A DNA stretch of 42,936 nucleotides from Actinomadura sp. KC216 (GCF_004348535.1 NZ_SMJX01000035.1:1-42936), one strand, 5' to 3'; positions 1 to 8,472 are shown, counted from the stretch's first letter. Numbers and translations: made by a program. Notes: generated from the letters alone by a model not told the origin.

Positions 1-563
1 AGGCTGCCGGGGGCGAGCGGCGCGACGAGGGCGTCCACCAAGGTCTGGGCGTCCTCCACGAACTGGAGCATCGCGATCACGGTGAGGGCCACCGGGCGGG
101 CGAGGTCGAGGGTCTCGTGGAGGACGGGATCGGCGAACAGCGTGCCCGGGGAACGCATGTCGGCCTCGACGTAGGCGGTGCGCCCCTCGGGGGTGCTCGT
201 CAGCAGGGCACGCGCGTGGGCGAGGACGACCGGGTCGTTGTCGACGTACAGGACGCGCGCATCAGGCGCCGTCTCCTGGACGACCTCGTGCAGGTTCGGC
301 GAGGCCGGGATGCCGGAGCCGACGTCGAGGAACTGGCGGATGCCGAGGCGCGCGAAGTGGCGGGCCATCCGCCGCATGCAGGCGCGGTTGGCGAGCATCG
401 ACGTGCGCAGCCCGGGCCAGCCCTCCAGCGCCTTCGCCGCCGTCTCGCGGTCGGCGGCGTAGTTCACCGTGCCGCCGACGATGTAGTTGTAGACGCGTGC
501 CGAATGCGGGCGGTCGGTCTGCAGGTCTGGCTCATCGGGCATGGGCGGCGGGATGGGCGGCAT
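1..563 (-). CDS. DUF574-type SAM-dependent methyltransferase, 3' end outside window
   Basis: This is the N-terminal part (about 187 residues) of a class I methyltransferase of the actinobacterial DUF574/Methyltransf_19 family. It shows the family signatures HSARVYNYIVGG, FLDVGSGIPASPNLHEV (SAM-binding glycine loop) and VLYVDNDPVVLAHARALL, with the acidic residue expected to hold the SAM ribose. The reading frame runs off the left edge. ATG at 563 is taken as the start; an in-frame ATG at 542 is equally possible because neither has a strong Shine-Dalgarno sequence. A second family member lies at 7498-8340. Substrates of this family are unknown; members often sit beside DUF5753 regulators. Family assignment is firm, function is not. 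Confidence 0.85.
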   Translation of the reverse strand, partial: MPPIPPPMPDEPDLQTDRPHSARVYNYIVGGTVNYAADRETAAKALEGWPGLRTSMLANRACMRRMARHFARLGIRQFLDVGSGIPASPNLHEVVQETAPDARVLYVDNDPVVLAHARALLTSTPEGRTAYVEADMRSPGTLFADPVLHETLDLARPVALTVIAMLQFVEDAQTLVDALVAPLAPGS

Positions 564-679
564 GGGCCGATCCTGCCCTTCGCTCGCGGCGCTCGTCCAG
601 CGGCGGACTCCGGAGCGACGCGCCGTGGCGGCCCGGTCGCCTGCGGGGCGAGTGTGGCCGGGCCGCCACGGGCGGTCAG

Positions 680-710
680 CGCAGCGGCGGCCGTCGCGGG
701 CCGCGCTGCG
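680..710 (-). terminator. Hairpin downstream of the formamidase gene
   Basis: CGCAGCG at 680-686 pairs with CGCTGCG at 704-710, and the stem continues inward through GGCC segments with one bulge. It begins 10 nt after the formamidase stop codon, so it probably ends the leftward amide operon. There is no clear U-tract. Confidence 0.5.
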
Positions 711-719
711 GTTCCGGTG

Positions 720-1967
720 TCAGGACGAGACGGCGCACTGGCCGCGGTCGGCGCGGCGCGGGCCGTCGGCCGTCGGACGGATGTCGAAGTCGAAGATCTC
801 CGTCGGCAGGTAGAGCGAGCAGCAGGCGTTCGGGATGTCGACCACGCCGCTGACGCGTCCCTCGATCGGCGCGGCGCCGAGCAGGAGGTAGGCCTGCTCG
901 CCGCTGTAGCCGAACGTCTTGAGGTACTCGATGGCGTTCAGGCACGCGTTCCGGTACGCGATCGTCGCGTCGTTGTAGTAGTTGGTGTTGGTGTCGTGGT
1001 CGACGGAGATGCCGATGAACGACACGAACTCGGAGTAGCGCGGCTCCACGTTGCCGGGCATGAAGATCGGGTTGGTGGTCACGCCGTACTTCTCCATGCC
1101 GCCCTTGATGAGGTCGACGTGGAAGTCGATGAAGCCGCCCATCTCGATGGCGCCGCAGAAGGTGATCTCCCCGTCGCCCTGGCTGAAGTGCAGGTCGCCG
1201 CCGGACAGCAGGCCTCCGGCCACGTGCACCGGGTAGAACACGCGGGCGCCGCGGGTGAAGTTCTTGATGTCGTGGTTGCCGCCGTTCTCGCGCGGCGGGA
1301 CGGTGCGGGCGCCCTCGGCGGCGACCTTGGCCAGCGCGTCGCCGGTGAGCGGGCCGGCGAGCGTCCCGGGCTCCAGCGGCGGCAGCGCGAGCGGCGGCAC
1401 GCGCGTCGGGTCGGTGTCGATGAGCGCCTGCTCGCGGGCGTTCCACTTGGCCAGCAGCTCGGCGGACGGCGCCGTCCCGAACAGGCCGGGGTGCGTGATG
1501 CCGGTGAACCTGACCCCGGGGATGTGCCGGGACGTGGCCTGCTGGCCGTGGAAGTCCCAGATCGCCTTGTAGGCGTCCGGGTAGTAGTCGGTCAGGAAGC
1601 CGCCGCCGTTCTGCTTGGCGAAGATGCCCGTGTAGCCCCAGCCCTGCCCGGGTTTCGGCCCGGTCTCCTGCGGGACGGGACCGAGGTCGAGGATGTCGAC
1701 CACGAGCAGGTCCCCGGGCTCGGCGCCCTCGACGGCGATGGGCCCGCTCAGCATGTGGCACGGCTGCAGGTCGACGTCGCGGACGTCGTTCGCGGAGTCG
1801 TTGTTGCCGATCTGGCCGTCCGTCCACTCCCGGCATTCCACCCGGAACTCCGCCCCGGGACGGACGGTCGCCGCCGCGGGGATGTCCGGGTGCCACCGGT
1901 TGTGGCCGGGAACGTTCTGGTCGCGCATCGACCGGGCCTGGTCGACGCTGAAAACGACTTCTGGCAT
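720..1967 (-). CDS. fmdA: Formamidase/acetamidase (FmdA_AmdA family)
   Basis: A 415-residue cytoplasmic amidase of the FmdA/AmdA family, which hydrolyses formamide or short aliphatic amides to ammonia and the acid. The N-terminal MPEVVFSVDQARSM, the GHNRWHPDIPA segment, the block starting GGNHDIKNFTRGARVFYPV and the following GGDLHFSQGDGEI are all typical, and the length is normal for formamidase. It is the last gene of a leftward operon after fmdB-like (2674-2955) and amiS-like (2020-2664) genes, which fits amide uptake and nitrogen release. Formamide as the preferred substrate is inferred from family and context. A hairpin at 680-710 follows the stop. Confidence 0.92.
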   Translation of the reverse strand: MPEVVFSVDQARSMRDQNVPGHNRWHPDIPAAATVRPGAEFRVECREWTDGQIGNNDSANDVRDVDLQPCHMLSGPIAVEGAEPGDLLVVDILDLGPVPQETGPKPGQGWGYTGIFAKQNGGGFLTDYYPDAYKAIWDFHGQQATSRHIPGVRFTGITHPGLFGTAPSAELLAKWNAREQALIDTDPTRVPPLALPPLEPGTLAGPLTGDALAKVAAEGARTVPPRENGGNHDIKNFTRGARVFYPVHVAGGLLSGGDLHFSQGDGEITFCGAIEMGGFIDFHVDLIKGGMEKYGVTTNPIFMPGNVEPRYSEFVSFIGISVDHDTNTNYYNDATIAYRNACLNAIEYLKTFGYSGEQAYLLLGAAPIEGRVSGVVDIPNACCSLYLPTEIFDFDIRPTADGPRRADRGQCAVSS

Positions 1968-2019
1968 GAGTGCCCTCCCAGAGTTGGTGCGTTTGAACTT
2001 GGTGAAGTGCGGTCGGCGG

Positions 2020-2664
2020 TCAGGTTCTGGCGGCGGGTTCGGCGGGTCCGGCGGGCGCGCCCCCGCCTGCGCCCGTGCTTCCGCGCCGGGTCAGCGGCCA
2101 CAGGCCGACGACGATGACGACGGTGCCGACCGCCCAGATCACGGCGTACTTGCCCGCGCTGGAGTAGTTGTCGGTCAGCAGCAGGAACGCGGGGAGCGTC
2201 GTCGTCCCCAGCGCGTTGGCGAGGGTCACCCATGCGGTGTAGTCGTTCAGCTCCGCCCGCTTGAGCCCGAGGAGGAGGAAGAACAGGAACCACAGGAAGG
2301 ACCACGAGAGCCAGATGACCCCGAACGGGTAGTCCTTGACGTCGAAGAAGTTCACGGCCGCGAAGACGATCGCCGAGACGGACACGAACAGCGAGAACCA
2401 GCCGACGCCGGTGGAGTCGATGCCGGCGAGGTTGCCGATGCCGACGTAGAGGTAGGTGAAGCCGAACAGGTAGATGCCGGCCGCGAAGCTGATCGCCGCG
2501 GTGTCGGTGCCCGCCTGGATCAGCAGGATCGTCGGGAACACGACCTGCATCGCGCCCACGAACAGGTTCAGGACGCCCGCCGCCTTCGGGTCGACGCGTC
2601 CGAGCAGCATCACCGCGTTGACGAAGAGCACCGCGCCGACGTAGAGCAGGCCCACGCTTGCCAT
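2020..2664 (-). CDS. AmiS/UreI family amide or urea channel
   Basis: A 214-residue integral membrane protein with six hydrophobic segments, starting MASVGLLYVGAVLFVNAVMLL. The pattern matches the AmiS/UreI family, proton-gated or passive channels for urea and short-chain amides. The segment FGFTYLYVGIGNL and the later WLSWSFLWFLFFLLLGL are characteristic. The C-terminal 20 or so residues are a Gly/Ala/Pro-rich tail. It lies between the fmdB-like gene (9-nt gap) and formamidase, so it most likely brings the amide in for hydrolysis. Whether it carries formamide, acetamide or urea cannot be told from sequence. Confidence 0.88.
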   Translation of the reverse strand: MASVGLLYVGAVLFVNAVMLLGRVDPKAAGVLNLFVGAMQVVFPTILLIQAGTDTAAISFAAGIYLFGFTYLYVGIGNLAGIDSTGVGWFSLFVSVSAIVFAAVNFFDVKDYPFGVIWLSWSFLWFLFFLLLGLKRAELNDYTAWVTLANALGTTTLPAFLLLTDNYSSAGKYAVIWAVGTVVIVVGLWPLTRRGSTGAGGGAPAGPAEPAART

Positions 2665-2673
2665 GAGATCCCC

Positions 2674-2955
2674 CTAGGGCCGTGGTAGCAGCGCGTGGCG
2701 CGGGTCGGACGGCGGTGCGGGACGGCGCTCCGGCGGAGGCGCCGCCTTCACCACCTGCGGCTCGTACCGGCTGGCCTCCTGTGCGTCCAGCGCCCGCGTG
2801 AGCGGGGCGCCGGGACGGGTGAGCGACGGGGCCGTGAACACGCGGCGGGCGGTGCCGTCGCACTGGTCACAGCGCTGCTCGGGGCGTGCCCCGCCCATCG
2901 GCAGCGCGACGTCGAAGGGGCCGCAGCGCGCGCAGCGGTATTGATAGGTCACCAT
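2674..2955 (-). CDS. fmdB: FmdB-family zinc-ribbon protein
   Basis: A 93-residue protein with an N-terminal zinc ribbon: YQYRCARCGPFDV gives the first CxxC and CDQCDG the second, at about residues 8-36. The rest is a proline-rich, low-complexity tail. FmdB proteins accompany amidase operons and were proposed as regulators, although the molecular role is unsettled. It is the first gene of the leftward operon fmdB-amiS-fmdA. Its start lies 28 nt from an 18-bp palindrome (2983-3000) that is a good operator candidate. Confidence 0.82.
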   Translation of the reverse strand: MVTYQYRCARCGPFDVALPMGGARPEQRCDQCDGTARRVFTAPSLTRPGAPLTRALDAQEASRYEPQVVKAAPPPERRPAPPSDPRHALLPRP

Positions 2956-3323
2956 GACGGGCCTCCCGGCTGCCCATATGCTTACTTTCTGAAGAAAGTA
3001 TTTCTTTCGGAAGCATCCGTCAATGAGGTGATGCAGGTCTTCCCGATCCGAGGGCGCCGAACCCCGCCCCGGTGAGGATTCGGCACCGCGGCCCTGGGGC
3101 GGGTCACGGAGTGCGGGCCGCGGCGGCTTGATGACATGCAGTTACGCGATGTGAGGCAGCGCCGAGAGTGCCGGGAGGCGCTGCGGTCGGGTGAGGCGGG
3201 CGTCCCGCGCGCCCCCGGGCGGCTGCCGGTCGGCAGGTCCGGGGACGCGCGGGACGGCCGGATCGTTCGGACCCTAAGTACTATCCAGAGGAATAGTTCT
3301 AACGTGAATCTTGCGCCGGACGG
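2956..3323. other. Intergenic region: fmd promoter side and tail of the CocE gene
   Basis: No credible gene here. The left part should hold the promoter of the fmd operon and is locally AT-richer (2976-3020). The right part follows the stop of the S15 hydrolase and contains a short dyad, ACTAT/ATAGT (about 3280-3297), which may be a weak terminator or a site. The few short ORFs lack ribosome binding sites and family features. Confidence 0.6.
2983..3000. promoter_or_regulatory. 18-bp palindrome upstream of fmdB (operator candidate)
   Basis: TACTTTCT (2983-2990) and AGAAAGTA (2993-3000) are perfect inverted arms around GA. An outer dyad, ATGCTT (2978-2983) with AAGCAT (3011-3016), encloses it. 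It lies 28-45 bp upstream of the fmdB start codon, where a repressor or activator of the amide operon would bind. The AT-rich arms stand out in GC-rich DNA. I could not match it to a known GlnR box. Confidence 0.5.
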
Positions 3324-5225
3324 TCAGCCGACCGGGCGCGGCATGATCGGGAGGGTGATCGAGGACGGGTGCTCGGCGTCGTGGTAGATCGTCTGGTCGG
3401 CGACCTTCGTCCTGGTGTCGGTGCCGAACGTCCGGCCGGTGTTCGGGTTGCGGTCGAACATCGGGAAGTTGCTGCTGGACACCTCCAGCCGGATGCGGTG
3501 GCCCGCCTTGAACAGGTTGCTGGTCGGCCACAGCTTGATCGTGTACTTGTAGACCTTCCCGGGACGGATCAGCGACGGCCGCTCCAGCGACACCCGGTAC
3601 CGGGCCCGCTGGATCCCGTTCCGGACGATCATCGAGGTGCCGTCCGGGTGGACGTCGGTGAGCTTCGCCGTCCAGTCGGTGTCGCGCGCCGAGGACGACG
3701 CGTACAGCGTCACCGAGATCGGGCCGGTGACCTCGGTGTCCTTCTGCAGCGGCGGGGTGCTGTAGACGAGGACGTCGCGCCGCTGCTCGATGACCCGCTG
3801 GTCCTGGGGCCCGCCGGGCACGGAGCTCTGGAACCGGCCGCCGAAGCTCGGCACCGGGTTCTCCGGGTCGTACCGGTAGCGGTCGGCCGCCTCCTTCGCG
3901 GGGCGGGCGGTGGTGAGCGTGCCGCCGCCGGTCAGCGTGTTCGCGTCACCGTTGCTGTGCAGGTAGTACGTGGTGTAGTCGGTGCCGGGGATGGGCCAGG
4001 CGTCCGCCGTCCGCCACTTGTTCGCGCCCATCACGAAGACCTTCACGGCGGGGTCCCGGTCCACGCCGTTGCGCTTGCCCTTGAGCCAGTAGTCGAACCA
4101 GCGGAGCTGGACCTCCTCGATCGAGACGATCGCCTCCGGTCCCCAGTCGATCGCGCCCGTCCGGCGGCCGGAGCTGCCGTGCGTCCACGGGCCGATGAGC
4201 ATCTTCGCGCCCTCGCGGGCCGTCCGGGACCCGCCCTTGGCGCGCATCCCGGCGAAGTTCTCGATCGTCCCGTCGAGGAAGATGTCGTACCAGCCTCCGT
4301 AGTTGAGCGCCGGGACGGTGATCTGCGAGTGCCGGTCGCGGATGCTCCAGCGCTTCCAGTAGGCGTCGTTGCTGGGGTGCTTGACCCAGTCGTAGTAGTA
4401 CGGGGCGACGCGCTCGTCCTCGGGGTACAGCGGCGGCCACTTCTTCAGCGGCAGCGACCAGTACCATTTCCTGAACAGGTCGCGGGACGCCTGGCTCATC
4501 TCCGCGCTCAGCCTCGCGCCGTCGGGGAGGCGGTCGACCGCGCTGTTGGCCAGGGAGAACAGCGGCCAGTCCTGGGTGAACGACTGGTACATCGCGCCGC
4601 CCTCGTACGTCCACCCGTCGTAGACGTCGGCCGAGGTGAACGCCGGGACGATGGTGACCAGGTGCGGCGGGCGGAGGGTCGCCGGGAGCCACTGCGTCAG
4701 CCCCGGGTAGGAGAACCCGTACATGCCGACCTTGCCGTTCGAGTGCGGCAGCCGCGCCGCCCACTCGATGGTGTCGTAGCCGTCGGTGGCCTCGTCCCGG
4801 TAGGGGTAGAAGGTGCCGTCCGACTTGTACTGCCCGCGGACGTCCTGCGAGACGACCATGTAGCACGAGGCGGCGTAGAAGTCGGGGTCGGCGTAGAAGA
4901 TGTTCTCCGCGCGGTCCTTGTTGTAGGGCAGCCGTATCAGGATGACCGGGACGCTCTCCTTCCCCTTAGGGGTGAACACGTTGGAGCGCAGGACGGTGCC
5001 GTCCCGCATGGTGGTCGGGACGTCCCTCTGGACGGTGAACTCGCACTTCTCGCCCGCGGCCGCTCCCGCGCCCGCGCCGGCGGCGCCGGCTCCGGGGGCG
5101 GCCGCCGCACCGGCCAGCACCACGACCGCCGCACCGAGCGACAGCTTCCGGACCCGGCCCGCTCCGGCCGGCCTGACCGTTCCGGCCGGTCCGGCTGATC
5201 TGGTGGCACGCCGTCTTGATCTCAT
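3324..5225 (-). CDS. Secreted CocE/NonD-family X-Pro dipeptidyl-peptidase-like hydrolase (S15)
   Basis: A 633-residue protein with a basic N-terminus and an Ala/Gly-rich hydrophobic stretch (about 26-50), consistent with an export signal. The alpha/beta-hydrolase domain carries VPTTMRDGTVLRSNVFTP, SQDVRGQYKSDG and the nucleophile elbow GFSYPG (Ser about 172), followed by GPWTHGS with the probable catalytic His. The C-terminal 220 residues form the jelly-roll X-Pro-peptidase domain (ending in RIRLEVSSSNFPMFDRNPNTG). The family includes cocaine esterase, glutaryl-7-ACA acylase and X-Pro peptidases; the exact substrate is unknown. It is a single-gene unit with a perfect 12-bp palindrome (5275-5286) about 50 bp upstream. 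Confidence 0.88.
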   Translation of the reverse strand: MRSRRRATRSAGPAGTVRPAGAGRVRKLSLGAAVVVLAGAAAAPGAGAAGAGAGAAAGEKCEFTVQRDVPTTMRDGTVLRSNVFTPKGKESVPVILIRLPYNKDRAENIFYADPDFYAASCYMVVSQDVRGQYKSDGTFYPYRDEATDGYDTIEWAARLPHSNGKVGMYGFSYPGLTQWLPATLRPPHLVTIVPAFTSADVYDGWTYEGGAMYQSFTQDWPLFSLANSAVDRLPDGARLSAEMSQASRDLFRKWYWSLPLKKWPPLYPEDERVAPYYYDWVKHPSNDAYWKRWSIRDRHSQITVPALNYGGWYDIFLDGTIENFAGMRAKGGSRTAREGAKMLIGPWTHGSSGRRTGAIDWGPEAIVSIEEVQLRWFDYWLKGKRNGVDRDPAVKVFVMGANKWRTADAWPIPGTDYTTYYLHSNGDANTLTGGGTLTTARPAKEAADRYRYDPENPVPSFGGRFQSSVPGGPQDQRVIEQRRDVLVYSTPPLQKDTEVTGPISVTLYASSSARDTDWTAKLTDVHPDGTSMIVRNGIQRARYRVSLERPSLIRPGKVYKYTIKLWPTSNLFKAGHRIRLEVSSSNFPMFDRNPNTGRTFGTDTRTKVADQTIYHDAEHPSSITLPIMPRPVG

Positions 5226-5274
5226 CCCGCATCCCTTCGGCCGATCTTCGACGCCGTCGGGCGGAGCATCACAT

Positions 5275-5286
5275 GGTCACGTGACC
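5275..5286. promoter_or_regulatory. 12-bp perfect palindrome upstream of the CocE hydrolase gene
   Basis: GGTCACGTGACC at 5275-5286 reads the same on both strands and ends about 50 bp from the CocE start codon at 5225. A TetR- or similar-type operator is possible; no cognate regulator gene is adjacent. Confidence 0.45.
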
Positions 5287-5598
5287 TGGTCAGGAGGGCC
5301 GGGGAGCGGCTGCGGCGAACCGCCGGGCGGGCGCGTCGAGCATCGGGGGCGGCTGCGGCGAGCGGTCGGGAACGCGCGATGAACCGTGGGATTTGCGTGG
5401 ATTGTCGTGACCTATCGGGTGAGCGTGTGACGGGAGAGAAATTTCGGGGCCGAACGACCGCCCGTCGCAGGGATCCGACCGCTCACCGACCGGCCCCCGC
5501 CGGTCACCGCTCCCACGCGGCCGCTGACCGACCGCGGCGGCACCGGACTCTATCCGGCTCCGAAACACCAATTTAATCTTCGATCAACTCGTGATCAT

Positions 5599-5612
5599 TG
5601 TGCGCGCGCACA
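5599..5612. promoter_or_regulatory. 14-bp perfect palindrome upstream of the carboxylesterase gene
   Basis: TGTGCGCGCGCACA at 5599-5612 is a perfect dyad 204 bp before the chosen carboxylesterase start, next to the AT-rich TGATCATT. It may be an operator. Alternating CG palindromes also arise by chance in GC-rich DNA, so confidence is modest. Confidence 0.35.
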
Positions 5613-5815
5613 CCATCCGGCAGAAGTAAAGGCGCTGCTGCCGTCGCCGGTCCCTAGTGTCAGACACGTCCCCGCTCGTCACGCCATCCTGCCCGGACAG
5701 AGAGCGTCCGGTGCATTTCCGTTTTCCGGTGGCGTGGCCGACTTCCCGCGAACACGGCGCCCTCTCTTTCGCTGGCGGCGCCGTCCATTCCCCCCGCGCG
5801 AGAGAGAAGGTCGGC

Positions 5816-7447
5816 ATGGAGCCGAAGAAACTCCGATGGCCCGCGATCGCCGCGGCCGCCGCGGCGGCGATGATGTTCACCGCCCCCGCGTCCCAGGCCC
5901 GCACCTCCCCGCAGTCCACGACACATGCCGAAGCGGCCGAATGCGCGCCGGGCACCACCGTCCAGACCGACAAGGGACCCGTGTGCGGAACGGTCTCCGG
6001 CGGGGTCGCGTCCTGGCTCGGGATCCGGTACGCCGCCCCGCCGGTCGGCGAGCTGCGCTGGGCGCCGCCCGCGCCCGCCCCCGCCTGGACCTCGACGTTC
6101 CCGGCCACCGAGCGCGGTACCAACTGCCCGCAGGCGGACGGTCTCGGCGCCGGGTCGACCAACGAGGACTGCCTGAACCTGAACGTCCGGGCGCCGGAGA
6201 ACGCCGGTGCCAAGCGGCTGCCGGTCATGGTCCAGATCCACGGCGGCGGCTTCAGGTTCGGGACGCCCGCCGACGGGAGCCATCTCGTCCGGTCCGGGAA
6301 CGTCGTCTCGGTGGAGGTGCACTACCGGCTGGGGATCTTCGGGTTCATGGCGCACCGCGACCTCGGCCGCAACTCGGGCAACTACGCGTTCCAGGACCAG
6401 CAGGCCGCGCTGCGCTGGGTGCAGCGGAACATCGCGAGATTCGGCGGCGATCCGGGCAACGTGACCATTTACGGTGCGTCCGCGGGCGGGTCGAGCGTCT
6501 GCGCCAACACCGTTTCCCCCACCGCGAAGGGGCTGTTCCACAAGGGGATCTCGCAGAGCGGCGAATACAACTCGCTGCTCGGCACCAACACTTCCTGGCA
6601 GCCGCAGGACTGCAAGTCCGAGCTGCCCACCGCGGAACAGGCGCACCGGACCGGTGACCGTTTCGCGGCGGCCGTCGGCTGCGGCGACGCCGCCGACACC
6701 GCAGCCTGCCTCCGCCGGGTGCCGGTGCAGACGCTGCTCGACAAGTCCGGCAACGGCATGGGCCCCGACCAGGGGACGATCGCGCCGATCGTCGACGGCA
6801 AGACCCTCACCATGTCGCCGGCGAAGGCGTTCGCCACCGGACGCGTCAACGACGTCACGCTCATCCACGGCGTGGACCGCGACGAGACGCAGCTGGCCTC
6901 CGCCAACACGCCCGCCGACTACCAGCGGATGGTGCGCGAGCAGTACGGGCGCTACGCCCCCCACGTGTTCGCCCGTTACCCGCTCGACCGCTTCCCCGAG
7001 CCGTCGGCGTTCATCGCCTACCGGACGATCGTCGCCGACTCCAACTCGGTCTGCCCGTCCCTGCTCAACCACCGGCGGATGTCGCGCCACATGACCGTGT
7101 ACGCCTACCAGTCCGACAACTCCGACGCCCCGCCCGCGAGCTTCCTCGACCAGACCAAGCCGAACGGCGCGTTCCACGTCCTGCTGAACCAGTTCCTGTC
7201 GCCCCGTCCGGGCGCGAACCTGTCCCCCAACCAGAAGGCGTTCGGCGCGCAGATCACAGCCCAGTGGACGGGCTTCGCCCGCACCGGGAACCCGACCGTG
7301 AAGGGCGCGCCCTTCTGGCCGAAGTTCACCAGCCGCGCCCCAGACGTGATGTCCCTGGCCCCGGCCGGCGACAGTGAGCTGACCCGCGAGATCGGGCGCC
7401 AGCACCACTGCGATTTCTGGGACCGGCTCACTCCCTACAACCGCTGA
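5816..7447 (+). CDS. Secreted type B carboxylesterase (paralogue 1)
   Basis: A 543-residue secreted serine esterase of the carboxylesterase/cholinesterase family. ATG 5816 is chosen because GAGAGAAGG lies 5 nt upstream and a signal peptide follows at once (basic MEPKKLRW, an Ala-rich core to about 27, ASQA cleavage site); a longer frame to 5657 would bury that signal. The oxyanion loop is HGGGF (142-146). The nucleophile elbow is GASAGG (Ser 222), with Ala where most family members have Glu (GESAGG). HGVDRDE probably supplies the acid and AFHV the histidine. The gene at 33746-35380 is a clear full-length paralogue. Substrate unknown. Confidence 0.9.
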   Translation: MEPKKLRWPAIAAAAAAAMMFTAPASQARTSPQSTTHAEAAECAPGTTVQTDKGPVCGTVSGGVASWLGIRYAAPPVGELRWAPPAPAPAWTSTFPATERGTNCPQADGLGAGSTNEDCLNLNVRAPENAGAKRLPVMVQIHGGGFRFGTPADGSHLVRSGNVVSVEVHYRLGIFGFMAHRDLGRNSGNYAFQDQQAALRWVQRNIARFGGDPGNVTIYGASAGGSSVCANTVSPTAKGLFHKGISQSGEYNSLLGTNTSWQPQDCKSELPTAEQAHRTGDRFAAAVGCGDAADTAACLRRVPVQTLLDKSGNGMGPDQGTIAPIVDGKTLTMSPAKAFATGRVNDVTLIHGVDRDETQLASANTPADYQRMVREQYGRYAPHVFARYPLDRFPEPSAFIAYRTIVADSNSVCPSLLNHRRMSRHMTVYAYQSDNSDAPPASFLDQTKPNGAFHVLLNQFLSPRPGANLSPNQKAFGAQITAQWTGFARTGNPTVKGAPFWPKFTSRAPDVMSLAPAGDSELTREIGRQHHCDFWDRLTPYNR

Positions 7448-7462
7448 CCGTCGATCGTGCTT

Positions 7463-7491
7463 CGGGTGCCGGCGTTTCCCGCCGGCACCCG
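7463..7491. terminator. Bidirectional hairpin between convergent genes
   Basis: A perfect 12-bp stem, CGGGTGCCGGCG (7463-7474) with CGCCGGCACCCG (7480-7491), around a TTTCC loop. It lies between the stop of the carboxylesterase (7447) and that of the convergent methyltransferase (7498), so it can terminate both transcripts. Confidence 0.75.
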
Positions 7492-7497
7492 ATGCCG

Positions 7498-8340
7498 TCA
7501 CGCGGTCTTCTTGCCCACCCCGCCCCAGGCGTCCACGACCGCCGAAGGGGCGAGCGGATTGTGCTCGGGACGCCACCGGTGAATCTGCACGACACCCGGG
7601 TCGACCGGTTCGAGCCCGTCGAGGAAACGGCTGATCAGCCCGGGGCTGCGCAGATGGTAGGGGACGGATCCGCCCTCGTTGTAAAGGCGGATGGCCTCCA
7701 CGTACGCGAGGTCGGTATCGGTGCCGTCGTACACCGCGAGGAAGCTTCCCGGAGGCAGTTCGGCCGTGAGCCGGCCGATGATGGAACGGGCGCGCTCGTC
7801 GTCCTCGGTGATGGGGACGTGCCCCATGACACCCATCAGCATCAGCGCGATCGGTCGGTCGAAGTCGAGTTTCGTGCGGGCGACGTCGATGATGGCTTCC
7901 GGTTCGTTCAGATCGGCGTCGATGTAGTCGGTGCCCTCCACCCGGTTGCTCGTCAGCAGGACCCGCGCATGGGCGAGGACCAGCGGGTCGTTGTCGACGT
8001 AGACGATGCGGGATTCGGGGGCGACGCGCTGCGCGACCTCGTGGGTGTTGTCGTGGCTCGGCAGCCCGGTGCCGATGTCGAGGAACTGCCGGATTCCCTC
8101 GTCTTCGGCCAGGTGGCGGACGACGCGGGAGATGAAGTAGCGGGAGACGCGGGCCATGTCCTTGATGGCCGGGTAGATCGCGGCGAACTGCTCACCGGCC
8201 TCCTGGTCGATGGGATAGTTGTCCTTTCCGCCCATCCAGTAATTCCAGATCCGGGCGGAGTGCGGCACGGACGCGTCGATCCCCGCCAGCAGATCCTTTT
8301 CGGCCTCGCGCCAGGAGAACGCGTCGTCGCCGGAACTCAT
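7498..8340 (-). CDS. DUF574-type SAM-dependent methyltransferase
   Basis: A 280-residue class I methyltransferase of the DUF574/Methyltransf_19 family. ATG 8340 is chosen because GGAGG lies 7 nt upstream; an in-frame extension to 8445 lacks support. Family motifs are HSARIWNYWMGGKDNYPID, FLDIGTGLPSHDNTHEV (SAM loop) and IVYVDNDPLVLAHARVLL. The full length is typical. It follows the DUF5753 regulator at 8473-9657 on the same strand, with a gap of about 130 bp, a pairing often seen in actinomycetes. No substrate is known for the family. A related gene occupies the left edge of the window. Confidence 0.88.
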   Translation of the reverse strand: MSSGDDAFSWREAEKDLLAGIDASVPHSARIWNYWMGGKDNYPIDQEAGEQFAAIYPAIKDMARVSRYFISRVVRHLAEDEGIRQFLDIGTGLPSHDNTHEVAQRVAPESRIVYVDNDPLVLAHARVLLTSNRVEGTDYIDADLNEPEAIIDVARTKLDFDRPIALMLMGVMGHVPITEDDERARSIIGRLTAELPPGSFLAVYDGTDTDLAYVEAIRLYNEGGSVPYHLRSPGLISRFLDGLEPVDPGVVQIHRWRPEHNPLAPSAVVDAWGGVGKKTA

Positions 8341-8472
8341 CGCAGCCTCCATCGGTGCGCCCCCCGCCGCCTTCCCGGGGGAAGCGGGGGGCTTCACGGG
8401 AATCGGTTCCGCGGCCAGGAAATCAAGCCCGCGGTGGGGAGGCAACCCGCTGGACGGCCATTTTGTGATTTG

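Larger units (their letters stand above)
5226..5815. other. Divergent promoter region between the CocE hydrolase and the carboxylesterase
   Basis: About 590 bp without a supported gene. Short frames exist on both strands but lack Shine-Dalgarno sequences and recognisable families. It contains two perfect palindromes (5275-5286 and 5599-5612), one near each flanking gene, and an AT-richer stretch at about 5565-5600. Both genes encode exported hydrolases, so separate local control of each is plausible. Confidence 0.6.

Noticed and set aside
117..2117. A 666-codon plus-strand frame across the formamidase gene
   Set aside because: It is antisense to formamidase, has low-complexity composition and shows no recognisable domain.
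5657..5815. An upstream N-terminal extension of the first carboxylesterase
   Set aside because: It lacks a ribosome binding site and would place the signal peptide internally; ATG 5816 has GAGAGAAGG at proper spacing.
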